Below are positions 23,738-32,098 of a stretch of 36,345 bases of DNA, piece after piece; position 1 is the first letter of the stretch; each line of letters opens with the position of its first letter. The translations under genes were made by a program, and so were the position numbers. The notes beneath the pieces were generated by a model that was not told the origin of the DNA, made no database searches, and saw only the letters and a list, made by a program, of their open reading frames with translations. This DNA is from Clostridium tagluense (GTDB taxonomy: Bacteria > Bacillota > Clostridia > Clostridiales > Clostridiaceae), in contig NZ_BHYK01000040.1 in NCBI RefSeq assembly GCF_003865095.1, positions 1 to 36,345 of the forward strand, in the 5' to 3' direction.

Positions 23738-24637
23738 ATGTATTTGGAGAGGTTGGGTCATGATTTGGGAATAATAATAGCTTCAAGAAAAAGTAAACTA
23801 GCACAGATTCAAACGGATCTTGTTATGAACATGATATATCAGAAGCATAAATTAAATTGCGACAAGCTATTAATGGATACAAAGGGAGATAGAATACTTG
23901 ATGTAAGCCTTGATAAAATAGGTGGAAAGGGCGTTTTTGTAAAGGAAATTGAAATGGCGATACTGGATGGGAGTGCAGAAGCTGCAGTTCATAGTATGAA
24001 GGATGTGCCTTACGCATTGCCAAAAGGCTTTGAAATAGTTTCAATGCCAATGCGTGAGGATGCTCGGGACGTTTATGTATCTATGAACGGTATATCTCTT
24101 AAAGATTTACCAAAGGGCGCAAGAATTGGGACAAGTAGTCAAAGGCGTTCTGCTCAGATTATGAAATTAAGACCAGATGCTGTGATGGTTCCCATAAGGG
24201 GAAATATTCAAACTAGGGTGGAAAAGATAGAAAAAGAAAATCTGGATGGCATTATACTAGCCGCAGCTGGACTAAAAAGGTGTGGTATGGAGTGTATTAT
24301 AACCCAGTATCTTGATGTGGATGATTTTGTACCTGCTATAGGTCAAGGGGCTCTTGGCATTGAAGCATTAAAGACTAATGTAAATATTGATATTTTTAAA
24401 AGTATAGAGCACCCTGAAACTAGGATATGCGTGGATGCAGAGAGAAGTTTTATGAGACGATTAAATGGAGGCTGTCATTCTCCAATTGGAGCATATGCTA
24501 GGATACAAAATGAGGACATGTATATAATGGGCGTATTTGAGATAAACGGAAAATTTATCAAAAAAGATATATTGGGAAGCAAATATGATTATATAAGGCT
24601 TGGAGAATTACTTGGTGAAAAAATAATAAATGATTAA
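23738..24637 (+). CDS. hemC: Porphobilinogen deaminase (hydroxymethylbilane synthase)
   Basis: 299 aa. It joins four porphobilinogens into hydroxymethylbilane. C246 (RLNGGCHSPIGAY) is the dipyrromethane-cofactor attachment site and D89 (HSMKDVP) the catalytic Asp. The start is uncertain: ATG 23738 lacks a good ribosome site, while an in-frame TTG at 23765 has GGAGAGG upstream and would begin directly before GIIIASRKSK, as in homologs. Position in the cbi operon puts the common tetrapyrrole trunk under the same control. Confidence 0.94.
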   Translation: MYLERLGHDLGIIIASRKSKLAQIQTDLVMNMIYQKHKLNCDKLLMDTKGDRILDVSLDKIGGKGVFVKEIEMAILDGSAEAAVHSMKDVPYALPKGFEIVSMPMREDARDVYVSMNGISLKDLPKGARIGTSSQRRSAQIMKLRPDAVMVPIRGNIQTRVEKIEKENLDGIILAAAGLKRCGMECIITQYLDVDDFVPAIGQGALGIEALKTNVNIDIFKSIEHPETRICVDAERSFMRRLNGGCHSPIGAYARIQNEDMYIMGVFEINGKFIKKDILGSKYDYIRLGELLGEKIIND

Positions 24638-24655
24638 GGAAAGGCGGTGCTTTTT

Positions 24656-26131
24656 ATGTCAAAAGTATATTTGATTGGAGCAGGCCCTGGAGATGAGGAA
24701 CTTTTAACACTTAAGGGTAAGAGAATTCTTGGGAAGTGTGATGCGGTTTTATATGATAGGCTTGCAAATGATAGTCTTTTAAAGTATTTAAATGAAGAAT
24801 GTATAATATATTACTGCGGTAAGGAACCTGGATGCCATTACAAAACCCAAGAAGAAATAAATGATATGCTTGTAAACCTAGCACGGGAAGGAAAAACCGT
24901 GGGAAGAATAAAGGGAGGTGACCCATATATATTCGGTAGGGGTGGTGAGGAAGCCCTAAGACTTGAAGATGAGAAAATTGAATTTGAAGTAATTCCAGGA
25001 ATTACCTCAGCTATAGCTGTTTTAAATTACGCAGGAATTCCTGTAACTCAAAGGGGAGTATCGCAGAGTTTTCATGTATTTACTGGACAAAGTGCAGAGA
25101 AATTAGATATAAACTGGAAAAGTGTAGCTGGTTTAACTGGAACATTGATATTTTTAATGGGACTTAAAAATATAGAGATTATAACGAATTCACTAATAGA
25201 TAATAATAAGGATGCGCAGTGCCCTTGTGCTGTTATTATGAGAGGAACTACTTCAAAGCAGAAAAAAGTTGTGGGAACTCTTAGCAATATATGTAGTAAG
25301 GTAGCAGTATCGGGCCTTGCATCTCCCTGTATAATTGTAGTTGGAGGCGTTGTTGGTTTAAGTGAGAAACTTAATTGGTATGAAAAAAAACCTCTATTTG
25401 GGAAAAACATATGTATAACACGCTCAAAGCAGCAAAGCGAAGAAATTAGTGAAAAACTGCTTGACTTAGGTGCCCAGGTAACTGCCATAAATTCAATTAA
25501 AATAGTGGATACCTCAGAAAATTTAGTGAATTATATTAAAAAACTAAATTTATATGATTATCTAGTTTTTACAAGTGTAAATGCTGTTAATTTATTTTTT
25601 AAATATTTAAAGGCTAGTGCATTTGATATTAGAAAAGTAGGTGGGGAATTTTGTGCAATAGGTCCTGCTACAGCCCAGGCAATAAGAAGCATGGGAATAA
25701 ATCCCTTAATTATTGCAGAGCAATTTGTTTCTGAGTCTCTTCTATTAGAGATTAAAAAACATGCAAAACCTGGTGATAAAATATTAATTCCTGGGTCCAA
25801 AAGTTCCAGAGCATATCTAGGAGATGAACTTAGAAAACTTAATTGCCATGTGGATGAGGTTCCTATTTATGAAACTGTGGAGGGCACACTTCAAAATGAG
25901 TCTGCATTTGATAATGTGGATATTGTTATTTTCACAAGTCCTTCAACGGTTAAAAATATGATATCAATGCTAGGAATAAATAGAATAAGAGAAAAAGAAT
26001 GTATAGCCATTGGTCCCATAACGGGCAGTGAACTTAGTAAAAACAATATTAAATATAGTGTATGCGATGAATATTCTAGTGATGGAATAATCAAAAATTT
26101 ATTGCAATTAAAAGGAGAAAAAAATGATTAA
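24656..26131 (+). CDS. cobA-hemD: Uroporphyrinogen III methyltransferase / synthase fusion
   Basis: 491 aa from ATG 24656 (GGCGGTG ribosome site; an in-frame GTG at 24647 would overlap that site). Residues about 1-245 are a SUMT domain ([32 protein letters not shown]) making precorrin-2 from uroporphyrinogen III. Residues about 250-491 are a HemD domain ([43 protein letters not shown]) that closes the ring to uroporphyrinogen III. Such fusions are common in clostridia and direct intermediate to corrins. Overlaps hemB by eight bases. Confidence 0.95.
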   Translation: MSKVYLIGAGPGDEELLTLKGKRILGKCDAVLYDRLANDSLLKYLNEECIIYYCGKEPGCHYKTQEEINDMLVNLAREGKTVGRIKGGDPYIFGRGGEEALRLEDEKIEFEVIPGITSAIAVLNYAGIPVTQRGVSQSFHVFTGQSAEKLDINWKSVAGLTGTLIFLMGLKNIEIITNSLIDNNKDAQCPCAVIMRGTTSKQKKVVGTLSNICSKVAVSGLASPCIIVVGGVVGLSEKLNWYEKKPLFGKNICITRSKQQSEEISEKLLDLGAQVTAINSIKIVDTSENLVNYIKKLNLYDYLVFTSVNAVNLFFKYLKASAFDIRKVGGEFCAIGPATAQAIRSMGINPLIIAEQFVSESLLLEIKKHAKPGDKILIPGSKSSRAYLGDELRKLNCHVDEVPIYETVEGTLQNESAFDNVDIVIFTSPSTVKNMISMLGINRIREKECIAIGPITGSELSKNNIKYSVCDEYSSDGIIKNLLQLKGEKND

Positions 26132-27092
26132 TAGAAGAAGAAGACTAAGAGCAAGTACAGCAATAAGAGATTTAGTAAGAGAGACAATATTAACACCTAA
26201 GGACTTTATATTACCAATATTCGTTGTAGAGGGTGAAAATATAAAAGAAGAAATTTCATCAATGCCAGGAAATTATCATTATTCAGTGGACAGGCTTTAT
26301 GAAATAATAGATGAGATTGAGAAGGCTGGAATCAGGGGTATTATTTTGTTTGGACTTCCAGATACAAAGGATGAGGTTGGAACTTCCGCTTGGACAGATG
26401 ATGGAATAGTTCAAAGGGGTGTAAGAAAAATAAAGGAGCTTAATAAAGAACTTTTAGTAATTACAGATATATGCATGTGTCAGTTTACAAGCCATGGACA
26501 TTGTGGAATAATGGACGGATGTGTAATTGATAATGATGCAACACTTCATTATTTAGAAAAAATAGCGCTCTCCCATGCAAAAGCTGGAGCGGATATGGTA
26601 GCTCCATCTGATATGATGGACGGAAGAGTTGGGGCTATTAGAAATATCTTGGATGAAAATAATTTTAAAAATGTATCAATAATGTCTTATAGTGCAAAGT
26701 ATTCATCTGCATTTTATGGCCCTTTTAGGGAAGCTGCTCACTCTGCACCACAATCTGGAGATAGAAAAACATACCAAATGGATCCAGCAAATATACGTGA
26801 AGCAATGTGCGAGATTGAGGATGATATAAAAGAGGGTGCTGATATTGTTATGGTTAAGCCAGCAATTTCATATCTTGATGTAATAAGATGGGCAAGGGAT
26901 AGATTTGATGTGCCAATAGCAGCTTATAGTGTAAGTGGTGAATTTGCAATGGTTAAGGCTGCAGCTGAAAAGGGACTTATTAATGAGAAAAATATTGCAA
27001 TGGAAATGTTAACATCAATAAAAAGAGCGGGTGCGCATATTATAATTACTTATTATGCAATAGATGCTTGTAGATGGCTTAAGGAAGATTAA
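26124..27092 (+). CDS. hemB: Delta-aminolevulinic acid dehydratase (porphobilinogen synthase)
   Basis: 322 aa. It condenses two 5-aminolevulinates to porphobilinogen. Catalytic lysines are K192 ([17 protein letters not shown]) and K245 ([10 protein letters not shown]). C117, C119 and C127 ([14 protein letters not shown]) form the zinc site, so it is the Zn-dependent type. Last gene of the operon, followed by a terminator. hemA and hemL, which would supply aminolevulinate, are not in the window. Confidence 0.96.
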   Translation: MINRRRRLRASTAIRDLVRETILTPKDFILPIFVVEGENIKEEISSMPGNYHYSVDRLYEIIDEIEKAGIRGIILFGLPDTKDEVGTSAWTDDGIVQRGVRKIKELNKELLVITDICMCQFTSHGHCGIMDGCVIDNDATLHYLEKIALSHAKAGADMVAPSDMMDGRVGAIRNILDENNFKNVSIMSYSAKYSSAFYGPFREAAHSAPQSGDRKTYQMDPANIREAMCEIEDDIKEGADIVMVKPAISYLDVIRWARDRFDVPIAAYSVSGEFAMVKAAAEKGLINEKNIAMEMLTSIKRAGAHIIITYYAIDACRWLKED

Positions 27093-27115
27093 TTTTAAGC
27101 TGGAAATATAGTCAT

Positions 27116-27165
27116 AATGCTCACTGGTCAATATAAAAATACTGACTAGTGAGCATTAAAATTTT
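27116..27165 (+). terminator. Terminator of the cobalamin/tetrapyrrole operon
   Basis: AATGCTCACTGGTCA (27116-27130) pairs with TGACTAGTGAGCATT (27143-27157), one mismatch, followed by AAAATTTT. The hairpin is strong, the T-run short. Confidence 0.8.
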
Positions 27166-27211
27166 AAATAGTATTAATTAAAACACATAAATCTTTTGGG
27201 GGAATGCTGCT

Positions 27212-27847
27212 ATGACTAAATACTATCCGATGATGATTAATATTAAAAACAAAAAATGTTTAGTTGTTGGAGGCGGAAATGTTGCCTTTAGGAAAGTTAA
27301 TGAGCTTATTGAATATGGAGCTAAAGTAACGCTAGTTTCCAAGGAAATTAATGAAAACATAAATTCATTAGTTGAAAATGTGGACAAAAGCGTTATATAT
27401 ATTGAGGATACTTATAAAAGAGAATATATTAAAGGTGCTTTTATAGTTATTGCAGCCACTAATGATAGGGGCATTAATTTTAAAATAGCTAGTGACTGCC
27501 AGCAAAAAGATATTCTTGTAAATGTAGTAGATGATTTAGAAAGTAGTAGATTTATAGTTCCGGCAAAAGTTAAAAGAGGAGACTTAACAATAACAGTATC
27601 TACTAATGGTAAATGTCCCTTTTATAGCAAATTACTAAGAAAGAAATTAGATTTTCAATTTGATGATAGCTACAGTATATTTGTAAATATATTAGGCGAT
27701 TTTAGAAAAGAGCTTTTAAAGAATATAGAATCATCTTCAAAAAGAAAAGATATAATGGCTTCTTTAGATATGGAGTATTATATTAAAAGGCTTAGTGAAA
27801 TGGGAGAAGAGGAAGTTCGAAAAGAAATTATGGCACATGCTCTATAG
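27212..27847 (+). CDS. sirC: Precorrin-2 dehydrogenase / sirohydrochlorin synthase
   Basis: 211 aa, related to the N-terminal half of CysG and to Met8p/SirC. It oxidises precorrin-2 to sirohydrochlorin with NAD+, the step between the CobA domain and CbiX, so it is needed by the operon upstream. Rossmann motif VVGGGNVAFRKV near residue 16; NVVDDLESSRFIVPAKVKRGDLTITVSTNGKCPFYSKLLRKK is the conserved middle. GGGGGAA ribosome site. It has its own unit after a terminator, so it may also serve siroheme. The ferrochelatase ability of Met8p-like proteins cannot be judged here. Confidence 0.92.
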   Translation: MTKYYPMMINIKNKKCLVVGGGNVAFRKVNELIEYGAKVTLVSKEINENINSLVENVDKSVIYIEDTYKREYIKGAFIVIAATNDRGINFKIASDCQQKDILVNVVDDLESSRFIVPAKVKRGDLTITVSTNGKCPFYSKLLRKKLDFQFDDSYSIFVNILGDFRKELLKNIESSSKRKDIMASLDMEYYIKRLSEMGEEEVRKEIMAHAL

Positions 27848-27933
27848 AATTAAAAAATCAGTAAAATAGAAACAGAGATTTTTAGCAAGCTGACAAGCTC
27901 TATATGTGGGTGTAGCTATATTATAGCAAAGAA

Positions 27934-28004
27934 AAAAACTTCAGTAGAAGGGTAAATCTCCTTCTGAAGTTGTTAGTGTTACAGCACTGCAGGTGATGAT
28001 TTAA
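27934..28004. repeat. Second copy of the palindromic relic (partial)
   Basis: It shares with 16613-16682, in the same order, the AAACTTCAGT start, ATCTCCTTCTGAAGT, GTTA, GCA and the TGATGATTTAA end. Inside, ACTTCAGTAGAAG (27938-27950) pairs with CTTCTGAAGT (27961-27970). The inner CCCACTT hairpin of copy one is missing. Its right half is the coding end of the adjacent acetyltransferase. Confidence 0.65.
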
Positions 28005-28452
28005 GTTTTAAAACCATAACCTCCTCTTCATCCTCAACTTCACCTGTAAATTCAAAGCCAAAACTCTTATATAAACCTTTAGCTACTGCATTTTCAGGCA
28101 CCTCACTAAGATATACCTCATCATAATTATAATTATTGCCAATATATTCAATGATTTTTGCCATTGATTTCTTGCCATATCCTTTTCCTTGGAACTTCTC
28201 ATCAATCATAAACCTGCAAATCCAAAATTCATCATCAACATTTTTATCCTCATCCTCATCTATTCCAAACATAACAAATCCAACCATAGTTTCATCATCA
28301 TAAATACACATAGGTGTGCAGTCAGGTTCATATTTTGATTGTGCCAAAGAAAATGAATTAGGTGCTACAAAATGCTTCTGAGCTTCTGACACCTTTAAAT
28401 GTACACAATCTAGCCAGTTATCAGAAGTTACTTCTTTTAATAAAATATTCAT
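27979..28452 (-). CDS. Polyamine N-acetyltransferase, BltD-like GNAT
   Basis: 157 aa from ATG 28452, preferred because GGGGGG lies just before it; ATG 28473 is upstream of that site. The N-terminus LKEVTSDNWLDCVHLKVSEAQKHFVAPNSFSLAQSKYEPDC matches the spermine/spermidine acetyltransferase BltD pattern, and CRFMIDEKFQGKGYGKKSMAKII is the acetyl-CoA motif. It would acetylate polyamines or similar amines. The last residues (about LKSSPAVL) are encoded by the right part of the repeat at 27934-28004, so the natural C-terminus was probably replaced. Confidence 0.85.
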   Translation of the reverse strand: MNILLKEVTSDNWLDCVHLKVSEAQKHFVAPNSFSLAQSKYEPDCTPMCIYDDETMVGFVMFGIDEDEDKNVDDEFWICRFMIDEKFQGKGYGKKSMAKIIEYIGNNYNYDEVYLSEVPENAVAKGLYKSFGFEFTGEVEDEEEVMVLKLKSSPAVL

Positions 28453-28522
28453 ATAAAATCCCCCCGGGTTCATTTGATGCTTGAACTTCGCTAGAAAAGT
28501 AAGCTATCATTTTAAATTTTGC

Positions 28523-28560
28523 TACATGTATATTTTACACTATTATACATGTAAAATATA
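28523..28560. promoter_or_regulatory. Paired TACATGTA palindromes upstream of the BltD-like gene
   Basis: TACATGTA occurs at 28523-28530 and again at 28546-28553, and TATATTTTACA/TGTAAAATATA (28529-28539 and 28550-28560) form an 11-base inverted repeat. On the minus strand a TATAAT lies between the arms, so a regulator binding here would cover the promoter of the acetyltransferase. Confidence 0.45.
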
Positions 28561-28628
28561 TGATTATATTAATTAATATTGATTAATTATAAATATTTTA
28601 CATGAAATAATATTTTCTTAGAACTACC

Positions 28629-29084
28629 TTATTTTTTAAATAGTTCTAGATACTCCTCGTACCCTTGTTCTTTAAGTTTATTAGTAGGTATAAACTTCAA
28701 TGCAGCACTATTTATACAATATCGTAGTCCACCTTTTTCACTTGGACCATCGTTGAATAAATGTCCTAAATGGCTGTCACCATATTTGCTTCTTACTTCT
28801 GTTCTTATCATTCCATGGGTTACATCCTTATTTTCCTTTACGTGTTCTTCCACTACTGGCTTCGTAAAACTAGGCCACCCACAGCCTGAATCAAATTTAT
28901 CTAGAGAGGTAAATAATGGCTCTCCACTATTAATATCTACATAAATTCCTTCTTCACTATTATTCCAATACTCATTATCAAAAGATCTTTCTGTGCTATT
29001 TTCTTGACTTACCTCAAATTGAGTAGGAGTCAGTGTCTTTTTTAGTTCTTCTTTACCTTTTTTGTTATAAACTTTTTTATCCAT
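28629..29084 (-). CDS. msrB: Peptide methionine (R)-S-oxide reductase
   Basis: 151 aa. It repairs the R epimer of oxidised methionine using thioredoxin. The catalytic cysteine is C123 ([11 protein letters not shown]) and a candidate resolving cysteine is C68 (DSGCGWPSF). [10 protein letters not shown] is conserved. The two CxxC zinc motifs of the other MsrB form are absent, as in Bacillus-type enzymes. A GGAGAT ribosome site precedes ATG 29084. No msrA partner is in the window. Confidence 0.95.
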   Translation of the reverse strand: MDKKVYNKKGKEELKKTLTPTQFEVSQENSTERSFDNEYWNNSEEGIYVDINSGEPLFTSLDKFDSGCGWPSFTKPVVEEHVKENKDVTHGMIRTEVRSKYGDSHLGHLFNDGPSEKGGLRYCINSAALKFIPTNKLKEQGYEEYLELFKK

Positions 29085-29301
29085 AAGATTATCTCCTTTC
29101 GTTGTTAGAGTGCTTATTTTATTTTTAAGTTACCCATTAAAAAATATTCATATAAACATGGTACCAAATGTTTATATAATACTCTAGTTAAATTTTATTA
29201 AATGGTTAACTTAATATATAGTGAACTCAAGCAGAATTTTTTATAATAATAAGGAAACAATATAATATAGTAAGCAAAAAAATTATATAAGGAGATAGAT
29301 T

Positions 29302-29676
29302 ATGAACTATTTAGACAAATTAGCAAAAAATATTGAATTTAATGGAAAAAAACAAAAGGTTAGCAATCATAAAAGTTTTTTGGCTTTATCAGTAGTGGGC
29401 GTTGCAATTGGAGGTGCTGCTTTAGCTTTATTCACTAAAAATTGCTCTAGAGAAGCAAAAAAAAATGTTACTGACAATCTAGAAGATAATAATGGAAATA
29501 TAAAAAAGGATATTGATGAAAATGCAAGTATAGTTGAAGATATAAATCTTAATAGAGATGAAATTGAGGATACTTTGAAAAATGTGGGTGAAGAATCCAT
29601 AGGTGATGTTGGTATTGCAATGGAGCATGCACTAGAGGATGATTACGATGAGAAGCAAAATGAGGATAAAAATTAA
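29302..29676 (+). CDS. Membrane-anchored acidic protein of unknown function
   Basis: 124 aa with a single hydrophobic segment at about residues 27-44 (FLALSVVGVAIGGAALALF) after a short basic N-terminus, then a highly acidic, soluble tail rich in D, E and N. The layout resembles YtxH-like or general stress proteins but I recognise no family motif. AAGGAGAT ribosome site. It is a single gene with its own terminator. Confidence 0.7.
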   Translation: MNYLDKLAKNIEFNGKKQKVSNHKSFLALSVVGVAIGGAALALFTKNCSREAKKNVTDNLEDNNGNIKKDIDENASIVEDINLNRDEIEDTLKNVGEESIGDVGIAMEHALEDDYDEKQNEDKN

Positions 29677-29710
29677 TTGAAATTGCAAGATAATTATTAT
29701 ACTCTCACAG

Positions 29711-29746
29711 GGACAGACATTTTAGTCTGTTCTTTTGTTTTTTTTT
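29711..29746 (+). terminator. Terminator before the marR unit
   Basis: GGACAGAC (29711-29718) pairs with GTCTGTTC (29725-29732) followed by a long T-run (TTTTGTTTTTTTTT). Confidence 0.9.
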
Positions 29747-29755
29747 GCATAGGTA

Positions 29756-29784
29756 TTGACATAAAAAATTTTTGGGAATATAAT
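29756..29784 (+). promoter_or_regulatory. Sigma-A promoter of the marR-ABC operon
   Basis: TTGACA (29756-29761), a 17-base spacer and TATAAT (29779-29784) match the consensus perfectly. Such a strong promoter is expected to be held down by a repressor, for which the adjacent repeats are candidates. Confidence 0.93.
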
Positions 29785-29832
29785 ATACTTCGTAAGCGAA
29801 ATATACGTATACGAAATGTACTGGAGCGAAAT
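29784..29832. promoter_or_regulatory. Iterated operator at the marR promoter
   Basis: The inverted repeat TATACTTCG-TAAG-CGAAATATA (29784-29805) starts at the end of the -10 box. CGAAAT recurs at 29797, 29812 and 29827, exactly 15 bases apart, with a TATACGTATA palindrome at 29802-29811. This is a likely binding site for the MarR protein encoded just downstream (autoregulation). Confidence 0.7.
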
Positions 29833-29853
29833 ATATTTTAAGGTGGTGTTGTA

Positions 29854-30300
29854 GTGGAAATATTAAATGATAGCATAGAAGTTGCAAAGCTGTTTCAAGA
29901 GGTTATGCAGTTATTTAAACATAATACAAGTAAGGTGCTTTGTGAAACAGGTATTTCTGCACCTCAAGGCATGGTACTCGGACTTTTAAGCAAAAAAAAG
30001 AAGATGAAGATAACAGAACTTAGCCAGCAGCTTTGTTTATCCAATAGTACTGTATCGGGAATCGTCGATAGGCTTGAGAAGCAGGAAATGGTAGTACGAG
30101 AAAGAAGTGAAAGTGATAAGAGGGTAGTTTATGTAAGTATATCACCCAAATTTAATGACATGCATGAAATTTTTAAAAAGCAGTTTGAAAAAAACATACA
30201 AAGCACAATGAGTAGAGGAAGTGAAGATGAACTTCATAAAATTTTTGAAGGTCTAAGTACACTTAAGAAACTTTTAGGCGACCAACAAAATAAACAATAA
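29854..30300 (+). CDS. MarR family transcriptional regulator
   Basis: 148 aa from GTG 29854 (AAGGTGG ribosome site). Winged helix-turn-helix: MKITELSQQLCLSNSTVSGIVDRLEKQEMVVRERSESDKRVVYVSI carries the recognition helix and the wing DKR motif. It probably represses its own operon by binding the repeats at 29784-29832 and releases on drug or phenolic ligands, by family knowledge. Two ABC exporter genes follow in the same direction with a 22-base gap. Confidence 0.92.
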   Translation: MEILNDSIEVAKLFQEVMQLFKHNTSKVLCETGISAPQGMVLGLLSKKKKMKITELSQQLCLSNSTVSGIVDRLEKQEMVVRERSESDKRVVYVSISPKFNDMHEIFKKQFEKNIQSTMSRGSEDELHKIFEGLSTLKKLLGDQQNKQ

Positions 30301-30322
30301 CAGTGAATGGAGATGATATTAA

Positions 30323-32098
30323 ATGATTAAATTATTTAGATTTTTAAAACAATACACATTGCAAATAGTTGCAATAGTTGTATTGATTTTTATTCAAGTA
30401 CTTGCAAATCTATATTTGCCAACACTTACGGCAGATATAGTTGACAAGGGGATAGTACAAAAGGATGTAGTTCAAACTATTTCATTTTTAGGATTTAGTG
30501 GTTCGTATAAAGGTGTAGATTATATTCTTAGACTAGGTGGGATTATGCTAATTATATCACTGGGTGGCGTAATATGCTCAGTTATGGCTTCATTTCTATC
30601 TTCAAAAACTGCTGTAGGCTTTGGTAGGATTATTCGTAATAAATTGTTTGCTAAAGTTGAAGGGTTTTCGCTACATGAGTTTGATAAGGTGGGGACTGCC
30701 ACTCTTATAACAAGAACTACAAATGACGTTACTCAGGTTCAAACAGTAACCGTAATGATTTTTTCTATTATGCTTTTTGCACCTTTAACTGCCCTAGGTG
30801 GTATTGTTATGGCTTTAAGAGAGGATGCATCACTAACCTGGATTTTTGCTGTTGTAGTTCCGCTTCTTGGAATTATTATTGGAGCAACTCTTGCATACGC
30901 TATGCCGTTATTTAAAGCAATGCAGGTAAAAATAGATAAATTGAATCTTGTATTACGTGAATCACTTACTGGTATTAGAGTTGTGCGCGCATTTAATCGT
31001 ATAGAGACTGAAAAGGTTAGATTCGATGATGCTAATGCTGACCTTATGGACAATGCTGTAAAAGTAAATAAAATTATGGCATTTTTAATGCCAATAATGA
31101 TGTTAATTATGAATGTTACAACAATCGCCATAATTTGGTTTGGTGGCAAAAGAATAGACGCTGGAACTATGCAAGTAGGTTCATTGCTTGCATTTATTCA
31201 ATACGGAATGCAAATTTTATTCGGATTTCTAATGCTTGCTATGGTATTTATAATGATACCAAGAGCTCAAGCTTCAGCAATAAGAATAAACGAAGTATTA
31301 GATATGGAACCGGGAATAATAGATCCAAAAAAGGAAATACTTGCTGATAAAAAAAGTGGATATGTTGAATTTGTTGATGTCAGCTTTAGCTACCCAGGTG
31401 CAGAGCAATCGGCCATTAGCAATATAACCTTTAGTGCAAGGCCCGGCGAAACAACAGCTATTATTGGTGGTACAGGTTCTGGTAAATCTACTCTAGTAAA
31501 CTTAATACCACGTTTTTATAATGCAGATGGTGGCACAGTATTGGTTGATGGTGTGGATGTACGTGAAATGAGTCAGGAGGGTCTAAGGTCAAAGATAGGC
31601 TTTGTTCCCCAAAACACTGTACTCTTTTCTGGAACTATTGCTGAAAATATTAAATATGGTAAGAATGATGCGACCTTTGAAGAAATTCAGCATGCAGCAA
31701 CTGTAGCACAAGCTACAGACTTTGTTAATGGAATGGAAGAAGGTTATGAGCATTTCATTGCTCAAGGAGGAACAAATGTTTCTGGTGGACAAAAGCAACG
31801 TCTATCTATAGCGCGTGCTCTAGTTAGAAAGCCTGAAATATATATTTTTGACGATAGTTTTTCAGCCCTTGATTTTAAAACTGATGCAAAACTTCGAGCA
31901 GCACTTAAAAAGGAAACAGCAAAAGCTACGGTACTTATTATTGCTCAAAGAGTTGCAACAGTTATGGACGCTGATAGAATCATAGTTTTAGATGAAGGTA
32001 AAATTGTAGGTATGGGAAATCACAATGAACTTTTAACCAGTTGTGAGGTATATCATGAGATTGTATCTTCACAGCTTTCAGAGGAGGAATTATCATGA
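30323..32098 (+). CDS. ABC exporter half-transporter with degenerate ATP site
   Basis: 591 aa: six membrane helices (about 1-310), then an ATPase domain. Walker A GGTGSGKST (382-390), Q-loop VPQN (428-431), signature SGGQ (487-490). The catalytic glutamate after Walker B is Asp (D511 in IYIFDDS), and the switch His is Gln (Q542 in IIAQR). These are the hallmarks of the degenerate half of heterodimeric multidrug exporters such as LmrCD or BmrCD. It pairs with the next gene, which overlaps by four bases. Substrate unknown; drug or peptide export is inferred from the MarR context. Confidence 0.92.
   Translation: MIKLFRFLKQYTLQIVAIVVLIFIQVLANLYLPTLTADIVDKGIVQKDVVQTISFLGFSGSYKGVDYILRLGGIMLIISLGGVICSVMASFLSSKTAVGFGRIIRNKLFAKVEGFSLHEFDKVGTATLITRTTNDVTQVQTVTVMIFSIMLFAPLTALGGIVMALREDASLTWIFAVVVPLLGIIIGATLAYAMPLFKAMQVKIDKLNLVLRESLTGIRVVRAFNRIETEKVRFDDANADLMDNAVKVNKIMAFLMPIMMLIMNVTTIAIIWFGGKRIDAGTMQVGSLLAFIQYGMQILFGFLMLAMVFIMIPRAQASAIRINEVLDMEPGIIDPKKEILADKKSGYVEFVDVSFSYPGAEQSAISNITFSARPGETTAIIGGTGSGKSTLVNLIPRFYNADGGTVLVDGVDVREMSQEGLRSKIGFVPQNTVLFSGTIAENIKYGKNDATFEEIQHAATVAQATDFVNGMEEGYEHFIAQGGTNVSGGQKQRLSIARALVRKPEIYIFDDSFSALDFKTDAKLRAALKKETAKATVLIIAQRVATVMDADRIIVLDEGKIVGMGNHNELLTSCEVYHEIVSSQLSEEELS

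Noticed and set aside
25072-25488. 138-codon minus-strand frame inside cobA-hemD
   Set aside because: Antisense shadow of a strongly conserved enzyme, without a ribosome site.
29784-29832. Short regular repeats as a CRISPR array
   Set aside because: The units are only six bases at 15-base spacing, within a promoter region; there are no spacers of CRISPR size and no cas genes.
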